From assembly GCA_018818645.1 (NCBI GenBank), contig JAHIRQ010000019.1:1-32334 (forward strand): a stretch of 32,334 nucleotides of DNA, given 5' to 3'. Numbering within the stretch: position 1 is the stretch's first letter; each line of letters opens with the position of its first letter. Of this stretch, positions 1-7,263 are shown in pieces. The notes beneath the pieces are model-generated. The model was not told the DNA's origin. It saw only the letters and a program-made list of their open reading frames with translations, and ran no database searches. The position numbers and the translations under genes were made by a program. This DNA is from Bacillota bacterium. Lineage in GTDB: Bacteria; Bacillota_I; Bacilli_A; Acholeplasmatales; Acholeplasmataceae.

Positions 1-1
1 A

Positions 2-1279
2 GTGATTACCCTAAATTTTACAGCTTATGATTTTATTGATGGACCAGTTAGTAAAAAACTTGTGTTTGAAGCGATGGGAAAACATTCTAATTTACTTCTT
101 GTCAAAGACAATGTTATTGTTGATACTTTGAAAAAAATGTTTTTTGAAGAAGGTAGACAACTCTTACCACAAGCTGAATTTGAGTATTTTCCATCCGATA
201 AGAAGTCGTTTCTTCATATTGACTATAGTCATATTTTTTCACCCAAAGATATCGTTGACCAATATATGGGAATATCACCATTTATCGCTAAATATCTATT
301 TGAACATAAAATTCAATTAGAATCTATCGAATGTATGCCAACTAGAGATTTAAATACGAAAAAAGATTACGTGTTTGATATATTCGATAAGAGTCATGAA
401 AAAATATATTTTAATTCAATTTCAGAAATGATGGATGATCAAAAAGAAGAGAAAAAAATATCTTTTCTATCTCATCAATTATTTATCGATAAACAACTTA
501 AGAAATATGAAAAAAAGAGAATACAATACGAGGAAATGCTCATCGAAGCTGAAGCTAAACTGAACCAAAAAAGATATGGTGATTTGATTTATCAATCAGG
601 ATTAGATATGAGTAGCAAATATTCATCGATTGAACTCGGTGGAGAAAATATCATTCTGGATCCGATGAAGACTTTGAATGAAAATGCACAAGACTTTTTT
701 AAATTATATCAAAAGGGTAAACGTGGATTACTGCATATTCAAGATCAAATCAGACAAAATGATGAACTGATTGAACTCTTTAATGATTTCAAGGGATTTC
801 TTAGTTTTGCTACTGCTGACTCCTTAAAGGATTTAGAAAAAGATTTAATTCCATATGGCTATAAAGGCGTAAAAATCAAGGTTGTTCATTCAAAAAAAGT
901 TAGTAAACCCAATGTATTAAGAATCCAAGATCAAGACATCATTTATACGATCGGAAAAAATAATCTTCAAAATGAATATATTACACATGAACTTGCTCAA
1001 AAAGATGATTATTGGTTTCACGTTAAAGATGCTCCTGGAGCACATGTCATTGTCAATACCAATAAGTTAAATGAAGAGATTTTAAGGAAAGCTTGTATGC
1101 TGGCTGCATATTTTTCAAGTCAAAGAGAATCATCTAGCATCCCTGTAGATTATACTTTAATTAAAAACATAAAAAAGATACCTGGTCTACCTGGATATAA
1201 AGTATCAATTAAGAACCAACAAACGATGTATATTGATATCGATATCGATAAAATTACGTCTTACTTAAAGAATGTCTAA
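2..1279 (+). CDS. rqcH: RqcH / NFACT family protein (FbpA-like), 5' end missing
   Basis: C-terminal 425 residues of an NFACT protein, which in bacteria (RqcH) binds stalled 50S subunits carrying peptidyl-tRNA and directs C-terminal alanine tailing of the nascent chain. The family is usually about 550-570 residues, so roughly 130-150 N-terminal residues lie left of the window; the GTG at position 2 is only the first in-frame start-like codon, not a real start. A charged coiled-coil stretch is visible around residues 150-190 (KQLKKYEKKRIQYEEMLIEA). The C-terminal NFACT-R (DUF814) domain carries the family signature YWFHVKDAPGAHVIV near residues 337-351. The gene ends with TAA and is followed by a weak hairpin, so it is probably the last gene of its transcript. 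Family assignment is firm; the role is taken from Bacillus RqcH. Confidence 0.88.
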   Translation: MITLNFTAYDFIDGPVSKKLVFEAMGKHSNLLLVKDNVIVDTLKKMFFEEGRQLLPQAEFEYFPSDKKSFLHIDYSHIFSPKDIVDQYMGISPFIAKYLFEHKIQLESIECMPTRDLNTKKDYVFDIFDKSHEKIYFNSISEMMDDQKEEKKISFLSHQLFIDKQLKKYEKKRIQYEEMLIEAEAKLNQKRYGDLIYQSGLDMSSKYSSIELGGENIILDPMKTLNENAQDFFKLYQKGKRGLLHIQDQIRQNDELIELFNDFKGFLSFATADSLKDLEKDLIPYGYKGVKIKVVHSKKVSKPNVLRIQDQDIIYTIGKNNLQNEYITHELAQKDDYWFHVKDAPGAHVIVNTNKLNEEILRKACMLAAYFSSQRESSSIPVDYTLIKNIKKIPGLPGYKVSIKNQQTMYIDIDIDKITSYLKNV

Positions 1280-1304
1280 GTTAATTCTAATTTAGACTTT
1301 TTTT
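1274..1304 (+). terminator. Weak intrinsic terminator after rqcH
   Basis: The 6-bp inverted repeat GTCTAA (1274-1279, containing the stop codon) and TTAGAC (1292-1297) is followed directly by seven T residues. The stem is short and AT-rich with a 12-nt loop, so read-through is likely. Confidence 0.5.
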
Positions 1305-1381
1305 AATGTATATACGCAAATGATTTGATATAAGTGGTAAAAAGAGGTAAGATAAGGGTATAAATTATAGGAGGAACTATT

Positions 1382-1990
1382 ATGACATACGAATTACCAA
1401 AACTAGGCTTTGCATTTGATGCATTAGAGCCATTTATCGATGCTAGAACAATGGAAATCCATTACACAAAGCATCATCAAGCTTACATTACAAACCTTAA
1501 CGCTGCTCTAGAAAAGCACCCTGAATTAAAAACACCACTTGAAACACTACTTGCTGATCTATCCTTAGTACCAGCTGACATCCGTGGTGCTGTCCAAAAC
1601 AATGGTGGTGGACACTTTAACCACACATTCTTCTGGCAATTACTTAAGGTCAATAATGGAGAAACACCAAAAGGTGCATTAGGAAAAGCGATTGACGATG
1701 CATTTGGAACTTTCGGAGCATTTAAGGAAGCATTCTCAAATGCTGCAAAAACAAGATTCGGTAGTGGTTGGGCATGGCTTATTGTAACACCTGAAAAATC
1801 TTTAAAGGTTTTATCCACTCCAAATCAAGATACACCACTTGCTGATGGTACACCTATTTTAGGATTAGATGTATGGGAACATGCATACTACCTAAATTAT
1901 CAAAACCGTCGTCCTGATTATGTTTCTGCATTCTTCAATGTAGTGAATTGGGAAGTTGTTGCTAGTCTTTATCAAAAAGCAGTTAAGTAA
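1382..1990 (+). CDS. sodA: Superoxide dismutase, Fe/Mn family (Mn-type features)
   Basis: Cytosolic superoxide dismutase, converting superoxide to hydrogen peroxide and oxygen. Its 202 residues are the normal length for the family. The four metal ligands are visible: H27 (in [11 protein letters not shown]), H81 ([13 protein letters not shown]), D163 and H167 (LDVWEHAYY); the gateway Tyr is Y35. The active-site Gln sits in the C-terminal half (Q149, in PNQDTP) and residues 75-77 are GGG, a pattern usual in Mn rather than Fe enzymes, although metal choice cannot be proved from sequence. The ATG follows a strong AGGAGG (1369-1374) with a 7-nt gap. The gene stands alone between two terminators. 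Codon use here is somewhat richer in C-ending codons (ACC, TTC, AAC) than in its neighbours, as expected of a highly expressed gene. Confidence 0.97.
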   Translation: MTYELPKLGFAFDALEPFIDARTMEIHYTKHHQAYITNLNAALEKHPELKTPLETLLADLSLVPADIRGAVQNNGGGHFNHTFFWQLLKVNNGETPKGALGKAIDDAFGTFGAFKEAFSNAAKTRFGSGWAWLIVTPEKSLKVLSTPNQDTPLADGTPILGLDVWEHAYYLNYQNRRPDYVSAFFNVVNWEVVASLYQKAVK

Positions 1991-1997
1991 CCAAATG

Positions 1998-2025
1998 AAG
2001 CAGGTGAGCACACCTGCTTTTTTTT
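1998..2025 (+). terminator. Intrinsic terminator of sodA
   Basis: A perfect 9-bp stem AAGCAGGTG / CACCTGCTT with AGCA loop is followed by a run of eight T (2018-2025). It lies 8 bases past the sodA stop. Confidence 0.95.
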
Positions 2026-2092
2026 ATTAAGACCTTAACGCTGTGATAAATATTTAAATGTGATACAATGAAATCGATTTAAAGGAGGACTT

Positions 2093-2608
2093 ATGAATAG
2101 ACTTTTACGAATCTTTATATCGATTGTTGGTATGATTATCATTGTCATTTTTTCAATGAATAGTATTTTATTTATAACGCATCCAAGTTTAAGTTACGGA
2201 ACAGAAGGTATGTTTCACATCTCGATAATTTTCATGTTGTTTGCTTTAGGCATCCTCTTCTTTTTGACTAAGTTAAACGATCGATATGTTATTGATTCCA
2301 GTGAAACAGATCAGTCTTTAATCAGCTTGATTCTTAAGCATGATTTAGTTATACTTAATTTTATATCAATATCAATCTTAATATTTTATTTTAGTGCGAA
2401 TCAAATCGAATCATCTATGCCAATTTTTGCAATTATCGTTGCTTCATGTCTGATTGCTATATTATGGATTGTTTTCATTTCATGGATACATCAAAAAAAA
2501 GAAAGAAGCATGAGCATGTTTCTTTCAAATTATGTTTCAAATATAGTTTTCAATTCTGTGACTGTTTATCTGTTTATTGAATTATTCTTATATTTCAATC
2601 TAAATTAA
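2093..2608 (+). CDS. Small polytopic membrane protein, unknown function
   Basis: I do not recognise a family. The 171 residues contain about five hydrophobic segments (roughly 5-28, 43-60, 83-103, 110-132 and 150-168). Charged loops sit between segments 2 and 3 (KLNDRYVIDSSETDQ) and between 4 and 5 (HQKKERS). The start is set by AAAGGAGGAC just upstream (2081-2090). A TACAAT -10-like box (2064-2069) with a poor -35 at 17 nt could be its promoter. It converges on the next membrane gene, which has the same length and a similar topology, so the two may be diverged paralogs (inference). Confidence 0.75.
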   Translation: MNRLLRIFISIVGMIIIVIFSMNSILFITHPSLSYGTEGMFHISIIFMLFALGILFFLTKLNDRYVIDSSETDQSLISLILKHDLVILNFISISILIFYFSANQIESSMPIFAIIVASCLIAILWIVFISWIHQKKERSMSMFLSNYVSNIVFNSVTVYLFIELFLYFNLN

Positions 2609-2629
2609 ACTGCTACTGCAGTTTTTTTT
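2607..2629 (+). terminator. Intrinsic terminator after the 171-aa membrane protein
   Basis: The 7-bp stem AAACTGC / GCAGTTT with TACT loop is followed by eight T (2622-2629). It works best for rightward transcription; read leftward it is followed only by AATTTAG. It overlaps the stop codons of both convergent genes. Confidence 0.85.
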
Positions 2630-3140
2630 ATATGACAGCTGCGCTAAGTAACCCGTATAGAATCACAGGTAGTACAACTCCAATAAATAAATATACGATA
2701 TTTAAATTATAGGAATAGTTATTGTTCTTATTATTCTTAAATAGATAGTAATAATGGAATGTAGTAAATAAAAATGGAAAAAATAATATGTAGAGTAAAG
2801 AAACATATAATAGATTTGAACCTATACCTAAGATCATCATGAAAATAGAAAACACATACATAAAGACTAAAATGGATAGACTAATCATGTTTTTATAGAT
2901 AAAATTCAAGAGGAGATTAGGTTCTTCTTTTTTTTCATTGAAAAGTGATTTTCCTAAATAAAGAATTCCTGTAAATAATCCAATTAAAATGATTAAAGCA
3001 ATCCAGTTGTTCTCAAAAAACGAAGAGTTATTGAATATTGGATTCCATGGTGCAGTGTCATCTAACATTAAATCAATGAGCAAATAAGGATAAAGCAGTG
3101 ATAAGAAAATAAGTGATACTAATTTGACTTTTGTTTTCAT
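2628..3140 (-). CDS. Small polytopic membrane protein, unknown function
   Basis: No family is recognised. The 170 residues hold about five hydrophobic segments (roughly 5-25, 46-64, 84-107, 110-130 and 146-168). A Lys/Glu-rich loop lies between segments 2 and 3 (NEKKEEPN) and an Asn/Lys-rich loop (FKNNKNNNYS) before the last. The ATG follows CGAGGG at 6 nt. It has its own extended -10 promoter, immediately beyond the hpf terminator. Size, segment spacing and loop charge resemble the convergent neighbour at 2093-2608. Confidence 0.72.
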   Translation of the reverse strand: MKTKVKLVSLIFLSLLYPYLLIDLMLDDTAPWNPIFNNSSFFENNWIALIILIGLFTGILYLGKSLFNEKKEEPNLLLNFIYKNMISLSILVFMYVFSIFMMILGIGSNLLYVSLLYILFFPFLFTTFHYYYLFKNNKNNNYSYNLNIVYLFIGVVLPVILYGLLSAAVI

Positions 3141-3178
3141 GTAATCCCTCGTGTTTTTTTTCTTTTTTCGTTTATTTT

Positions 3179-3187
3179 ATTATAGCA
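3179..3187 (-). promoter_or_regulatory. Extended -10 promoter for the 170-aa membrane gene
   Basis: On the minus strand this reads TGCTATAAT, a perfect extended -10, about 40 bases before the ATG. No good -35 is seen. The -35/spacer region falls inside the hpf terminator hairpin, so the terminator and the next promoter are packed into about 35 bases. Confidence 0.7.
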
Positions 3188-3188
3188 T

Positions 3189-3214
3189 AAAAAAAAGGAA
3201 GCTTGCTAGCTTCC
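3189..3214 (-). terminator. Intrinsic terminator of hpf
   Basis: The 7-bp stem GGAAGCT / AGCTTCC (3197-3203 and 3208-3214) has a 4-nt loop. On the minus strand it is followed by eight U (3189-3196). It begins at the hpf stop codon. Confidence 0.92.
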
Positions 3215-3765
3215 TACAAAGGTTGTGTTTCAATGATTGCGTAATCTCCATCATCTCTTCGATATACCACGTTGGTTCGATCAGTTTCTTTATCAAGGTA
3301 AACATAGAAATCATGACCTGAAAGTTCCATCGCCGCAATTGCTTCTTGTGAAGACATTGGTTTGAGTTCAACTTTCTTACTCTTAACCAATTGACTTGCA
3401 AGTATATCTTTTTCTAACATTTCAGCATCGAATTCATTACTATATGCCTGTTTAATACCTTCTTTTTCAAGATTATGCTTCAATTTATCTTTATATCTTC
3501 TAATTTGTGCAACCAGTTTATCATTTGCTTTATCAATTGCTGCATACATGTCAATATCGGATACTTCAGCGCGTAGCACTGTTCCTCTTGCAGGAATCGT
3601 GACTTCCACTTTATGGTGATCCTTATAAACTTTGCAAACAACTCTTACCTCAGAAATGACTTCTGGGCCAAAAAAGGAAACGACTTTGTACAATCTCTTT
3701 TCTGCGTATGCTTTGATAGCATCTGTTGGTGTAAAACCATTTTTTCCTAATACTTCGAATTTCAT
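3214..3765 (-). CDS. hpf: Ribosome hibernation promoting factor, long form
   Basis: Ribosome hibernation factor that binds the 30S decoding region and, in the long form, dimerises 70S ribosomes into inactive 100S particles. At 183 residues it is the long form: an N-terminal S30AE/HPF domain (about 1-100, starting MKFEVLGKNGFTPTDAIKAY) and a C-terminal dimerisation domain (about 125-183, with ELKPMSSQEAIAAMELSGHD and FYVYLDKETDRTNVVYRRDD). The start is set by AAGGAG on the minus strand at good spacing. Its ATG overlaps the stop of the upstream zinc-finger gene as ATGA, implying translational coupling. In many Firmicutes this gene follows comFC, and the same order seems kept here. Confidence 0.96.
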   Translation of the reverse strand: MKFEVLGKNGFTPTDAIKAYAEKRLYKVVSFFGPEVISEVRVVCKVYKDHHKVEVTIPARGTVLRAEVSDIDMYAAIDKANDKLVAQIRRYKDKLKHNLEKEGIKQAYSNEFDAEMLEKDILASQLVKSKKVELKPMSSQEAIAAMELSGHDFYVYLDKETDRTNVVYRRDDGDYAIIETQPL

Positions 3766-4142
3766 AGTTTTTCTCCTTTTCCTTCTATATTTTCATAAAG
3801 TGAGACGACATAAATATCGCCAAGCTTTAGAGAATCCAATAATGCAAGAGTATTATCATCTAGTATATCAAATATAATCATTGTTTTACCCTGATGATGC
3901 TTTAAGAAATCCATATAGTATGGTTTCAAAAAGGACATGAAGGCTATTGGATTTACAGGATAATACCTACTGGATAGAAGATGATTCAATAAAACTCCCT
4001 CTTCTATCGGCAAAACATCTAATCTCATCAATAATGGATACCTTTGATAACATAACTCACAAATATGATGTGTTTCTATTGAGAACAGGTTGAGTATATT
4101 CTTATGGGTTCTCACTTTTTTTCTACATATCTCACAAAGCAT
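3762..4142 (-). CDS. Zinc-finger protein resembling the N-terminus of ComFC
   Basis: A 126-residue protein with a four-cysteine zinc-binding pattern at C3, C6, C28 and C31 (MLCEIC ... HHICELC), as at the start of ComFC/GntX proteins. ComFC continues with a phosphoribosyltransferase domain; here the remaining 95 residues are too short and no PRTase signature is visible. It sits directly upstream of hpf, the usual place of comFC in Firmicutes, and is coupled to it by an ATGA overlap. My reading is a reduced or degenerate ComFC relative, perhaps no longer serving DNA uptake; an unrelated zinc protein is possible. Its ribosome binding site lies in a strong hairpin (see 4144-4177). Confidence 0.6.
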   Translation of the reverse strand: MLCEICRKKVRTHKNILNLFSIETHHICELCYQRYPLLMRLDVLPIEEGVLLNHLLSSRYYPVNPIAFMSFLKPYYMDFLKHHQGKTMIIFDILDDNTLALLDSLKLGDIYVVSLYENIEGKGEKL

Positions 4143-4143
4143 A

Positions 4144-4177
4144 ACAAGCCCTCCTAATTGATATTAGAGGGGCTTGT
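4144..4177 (-). promoter_or_regulatory. Hairpin that buries the ribosome binding site of the comFC-like gene
   Basis: Arms 4144-4157 and 4164-4177 form a 14-position stem with a 6-nt loop on the minus-strand transcript, with 13 positions paired (one G-U) and one C-A mismatch. The 3' arm contains UUAGGAGGG, the Shine-Dalgarno of the comFC-like gene, whose ATG starts 2 bases after the stem. It is not followed by a U run, so it is not a typical terminator. It begins 6 bases after the stop of the EF-G-like gene. Confidence 0.7.
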
Positions 4178-4183
4178 GGATTA

Positions 4184-6241
4184 TTACTTTTTATAAGCTT
4201 CTACAATTTTATCAATTAGCATGTGTGGAACTTCTTCATATCTTAAGAATTCACGTGTAAATGAACCACTGCCTTGAGTCATTGCTTTTAAGTCGATTGC
4301 GTACTTAACAATTTCAGCTTCTGGAACTTCTGCGATGACGACTTGGAAGCCTTCGCTTTGGTTCATACCTAAAACACGACCGCGACGTTTGTTCATGTCT
4401 CCCATCACATCACCAACAAATTGGTCCTTGATAGTAACTTCAACCTTAACGATTGGTTCTAGAATAGTTGGCTGACAAGTCTTTACAGCATCTTTAAATG
4501 CTAGTCCAGCAGCTAATTTAAATGATATTTCATTCGAATCTACTGGATGGAATGATCCATCATATAGAGTTGCTTTAACATTGATAACTGGGAATCCAGC
4601 AAGAGGACCATGCTCAAATATTTCAATTAAGCCTTTTTCAACTGCTGGGAAATAGTTTCTAGGTACAGCACCACCAAATACATCTTCTTCAAACTCAAAG
4701 ATTTTTTGTGATGGAGCAAATCGAATCCATACATGACCAAATTGGCCAGCCCCACCGGATTGTTTCTTGTGTTTACCTTCAGCTTGTACTTCTTTTTTAA
4801 TCGTTTCGCGATAAACGATTTTTTGTTCATCAATATCAACGTCTACTTTAAACATTGTCTTCATTCTTTCTAGGACATAATTCAAATGAGTCATCCCCAT
4901 ACCGCCTAGTAAGAGTTGAGCTGTTTCTTTATTTCTCTTAATTTCAAAGGTTGGATCTTCAAGATTTAATCGATGAAGTGCCATTGAAATTTTATCTTCA
5001 TCATTTTTATTTTTTGGATGTACTGCAATATATATAACTGGTGTAGGTAATGCAACTGAATCATAGACAATTTGACTCTTTGGATCAGCCAAAGTATCGC
5101 CAGTTTCAATTCCTTCAACCTTTGCAATAGCAGCCATATCACCTGCATGGAAAACTGTACATTCGATTTGTTGTTTACCGCGTGGAATGAATAGGTTTGT
5201 AATCTTTTTATTATCACCTTTATTCGATATAACAACTTCTTGACCTAATTTAAGTGTTCCAGAATTAATCTTTAAATAGTTAATTTGACCAAGAAATGGG
5301 TCTACTGTTGTTTTAAATACATAGGCTGAGAATGGTTCATCATCATGAGTATGACGAACAACTTCTTGATTCGTTTTTGCATCTTTACCAGTTAATGGAC
5401 GTAATTCATCTGGTGCTGGTAAGTAATCAACTAACATGTTTAGTAATGTTCTAACACCAATGGTTTTTGTTGCACTACCAACCATAACTGGAGTAAGTTC
5501 ACCTTCCATAATTCCTGCACGAAGTGCTTCTTTAACCTTGGCTTCAGGTATTTCTTCACCTGCAAGGTACAAATCAAGCAATTCTTCTGATGTTTCTGCA
5601 ACAGATTCTAAAATCATGTTATGTAATTCATCAACTTTAGATTTCTTTTCATCCCAAATAGGTGCATCATGTGAATCTGTACCATCAAAGATTCTTGCCT
5701 TCATTTCGATGACGTTAACGAATCCTTCAAAGTTTTCATCATGACCGATTGGCCAACAGAAAGGTACTGCTTTTTTACCTAATTTTTCACGAATTTCTTC
5801 TAATACATTTTCGAATTTAACATTTTCTTTATCCATCTTATTTACATATAAGATAGTTGGAATATGTCTCTTTCTAATTTCTTGCCAAACGCGCTCAGTA
5901 CCTACTTCAACACCCTTCAGTGCATCAATAAGGATAACAGCTCCTTTGACAACTTCTAATGCTTGGCTTAAGTCACCAACAAACTCATCACTACCTGGAA
6001 CATCTATAAAGTTTAACTTATAATCTTTCCATTCAACTGGTAGAACGCTTAATGAAAGACTTGAAAGCTTGATTTGTTCTTCAACTAAGTAGTCAGAAAC
6101 AGTGTTCTTTCTTTCAACTTCTCCCTTTTTGTCAATTGCTTTTCCTGCGAATAGCAGTGCTTCCGAAATACTGGTTTTGCCTGATCCTTGATGTCCTAAA
6201 ATTGCAATGTTGCGAATCTCTTTGGTGTTATACTCCTTCAT
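4184..6241 (-). CDS. Elongation factor G-like GTPase (EF-G2 / FusA2-like)
   Basis: A 685-residue, five-domain translational GTPase homologous to EF-G but of the EF-G-like branch. The G domain has the P-loop GHQGSGKT (16-23) and NKMD (134-137). The switch regions depart from true EF-G: the switch II motif DTPGH is DVPGS (80-84), so the GTPase-activating His is absent, and the ERGITI motif of switch I is not recognisable (LVEEQIKLSSLSLS). Domain IV has GKHKKQSGGAGQFGHVWI, typical of EF-G-like proteins, and the C-terminus is EF-G-like. The start is fixed by AGGAGG (6248-6253) and an extended -10 promoter. It is unlikely to be the main translocase, which should be encoded elsewhere (usually next to rpsG). 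Role unknown; ribosome recycling or rescue is possible given the hpf neighbour. Confidence 0.88.
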   Translation of the reverse strand: MKEYNTKEIRNIAILGHQGSGKTSISEALLFAGKAIDKKGEVERKNTVSDYLVEEQIKLSSLSLSVLPVEWKDYKLNFIDVPGSDEFVGDLSQALEVVKGAVILIDALKGVEVGTERVWQEIRKRHIPTILYVNKMDKENVKFENVLEEIREKLGKKAVPFCWPIGHDENFEGFVNVIEMKARIFDGTDSHDAPIWDEKKSKVDELHNMILESVAETSEELLDLYLAGEEIPEAKVKEALRAGIMEGELTPVMVGSATKTIGVRTLLNMLVDYLPAPDELRPLTGKDAKTNQEVVRHTHDDEPFSAYVFKTTVDPFLGQINYLKINSGTLKLGQEVVISNKGDNKKITNLFIPRGKQQIECTVFHAGDMAAIAKVEGIETGDTLADPKSQIVYDSVALPTPVIYIAVHPKNKNDEDKISMALHRLNLEDPTFEIKRNKETAQLLLGGMGMTHLNYVLERMKTMFKVDVDIDEQKIVYRETIKKEVQAEGKHKKQSGGAGQFGHVWIRFAPSQKIFEFEEDVFGGAVPRNYFPAVEKGLIEIFEHGPLAGFPVINVKATLYDGSFHPVDSNEISFKLAAGLAFKDAVKTCQPTILEPIVKVEVTIKDQFVGDVMGDMNKRRGRVLGMNQSEGFQVVIAEVPEAEIVKYAIDLKAMTQGSGSFTREFLRYEEVPHMLIDKIVEAYKK

Positions 6242-6280
6242 CCTTGACCTCCTGTAATCGTTTTCATATTCTATATATTA

Positions 6281-6307
6281 ATTATATCATATTTTTATAT
6301 GACTCAA
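6281..6307 (-). promoter_or_regulatory. Promoter of the EF-G-like gene
   Basis: On the minus strand: TTGAGT (6302-6307), a 15-nt spacer, then TGATATAAT, an extended -10 with TATAAT at 6281-6286. It is divergent from and close to the yidD promoter. Confidence 0.75.
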
Positions 6308-6332
6308 ATCGTTTTGTCATAAATTTGATAAT

Positions 6333-6361
6333 TTAACATAAGTGACGGAATATGCTATAAT
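6333..6361 (+). promoter_or_regulatory. Promoter of yidD
   Basis: TTAACA (6333-6338), an exact 17-nt spacer, then TGC-TATAAT (TATAAT at 6356-6361). The predicted start is around 6368, only about 9 bases before the ATG. Confidence 0.85.
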
Positions 6362-6376
6362 ATAGACGGTGAAAAC

Positions 6377-6622
6377 ATGAAAAAAATAGCAATTTCATTA
6401 ATTGAATGGTACCAAAGAGACATCTCGCCAAATAGTAATCATAAGTGTAGACATACACCTACTTGCTCTGCATATGCAAAGGAATGCTATGTTCGTTTTA
6501 ACTTTTTTAAAGCATCATTTTTAACAAGCAAGCGAATTTTAACATGTAATCCTTTATTTAAGCCAAAATATGACCCCGTTCCTGAGAAAAAAATCAAGAA
6601 GAAAAAAGAAAATGCCAGTTGA
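6377..6622 (+). CDS. yidD: Membrane protein insertion efficiency factor YidD
   Basis: A small 81-residue protein of the YidD family, which sits at the inner face of the membrane and helps YidC/SecYEG insert proteins. Family marks are the N-terminal amphipathic part with WYQRDISPN, the motif CRHTPTCSAYAKE (residues 24-36) and the later Arg-Cys-Pro region (KRILTCNPLF, 53-62). The Lys-rich tail (PEKKIKKKKE) is common in low-GC forms. It is monocistronic, between its own strong promoter and a terminator that overlaps its stop. There is almost no 5' leader and only a weak GGTGAA before the ATG, so initiation may be close to leaderless. In many bacteria yidD lies with rnpA/yidC; here it is away from them. 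Confidence 0.93.
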   Translation: MKKIAISLIEWYQRDISPNSNHKCRHTPTCSAYAKECYVRFNFFKASFLTSKRILTCNPLFKPKYDPVPEKKIKKKKENAS

Positions 6623-6636
6623 TGGCATTTTTATTT
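6609..6636. terminator. Bidirectional terminator between yidD and the V-ATPase operon
   Basis: Stem AAAATGCCA / TGGCATTTT (6609-6617 and 6623-6631) with a 5-nt loop. Rightward it is followed by TTTTATTTTT; leftward by TTTTCTTTTTTC. It serves yidD and the end of ntpD. Confidence 0.88.
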
Positions 6637-7263
6637 TTCCATATTTTGTTTTTTCTTTTCTTGTTGAGCTTTGATTACTTTTTGGCGTGTAAATGCTTCT
6701 CTTTCTTTTTCTTCTAAAGCTTCTGTTATGAATTTAATATTAGATTCAAATCGAGGAATCACTACATTTTGTAAAGCATTTGCTCTTTTCTGAGACTTTC
6801 TGATTGCATTTGCAAGACGATAGGTTGAATTATCAACCTCAGCAAGTTTTACAGTTAATTCTCTAACCTTTTGAAATGATTTATATGCAAAGTCAAATTT
6901 TGTATTGGTATGACCGATACCATAAGTGATTTTAACATGCTCAATAGTATGTGTTACACTAGGTAGTTCAACACCCATTACAGAACGATAAGAAACCTCT
7001 ACACCATCATCTAATTGAATAGATTTTGCGATATCAGAAACGATACCTAATGTAATATTTGCTTCTTGAAGAGCTTGATAAGCTTGTTTATATGTCTTTG
7101 AAAGTTCTTCTCTTAATAATTTAACATCCTCAATTAAGGTCATCATCTCACGAATCAAAATATTTCTTTTTCGATCCATAAGCTCATAACCTTTTTTAGC
7201 AAGTTGATTCGATTTTTGAATTGCAATCAAATTCCCTTTAGTAGGAAATATTTGATCATTCAT
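6631..7263 (-). CDS. ntpD: V/A-type ATPase subunit D (central stalk)
   Basis: Subunit D forms the rotating central coiled-coil shaft inside the A3B3 head, the counterpart of F-type gamma. The sequence begins [32 protein letters not shown] in short overlap with family form ([15 protein letters not shown]), with long N- and C-terminal helices and [20 protein letters not shown] near residues 155-175, the conserved C-terminal helix. An ATG at 7263 is better than the TTG at 7269 because a GGAG lies 9 nt before it; this gives 210 residues. The start overlaps the ntpB stop by 8 bases (ATGAATGA). Last gene of the ATPase operon. Confidence 0.95.
   Translation of the reverse strand: MNDQIFPTKGNLIAIQKSNQLAKKGYELMDRKRNILIREMMTLIEDVKLLREELSKTYKQAYQALQEANITLGIVSDIAKSIQLDDGVEVSYRSVMGVELPSVTHTIEHVKITYGIGHTNTKFDFAYKSFQKVRELTVKLAEVDNSTYRLANAIRKSQKRANALQNVVIPRFESNIKFITEALEEKEREAFTRQKVIKAQQEKKKQNMEK

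Noticed and set aside
1483-1818. Open frame on the minus strand inside sodA
   Set aside because: Fully overlaps an unmistakable sodA, has no ribosome site, and its protein shows no family features.
4627-5744. Several open frames on both strands within the EF-G-like gene
   Set aside because: Shadows of a strongly conserved coding frame, with low-complexity translations and no start signals.
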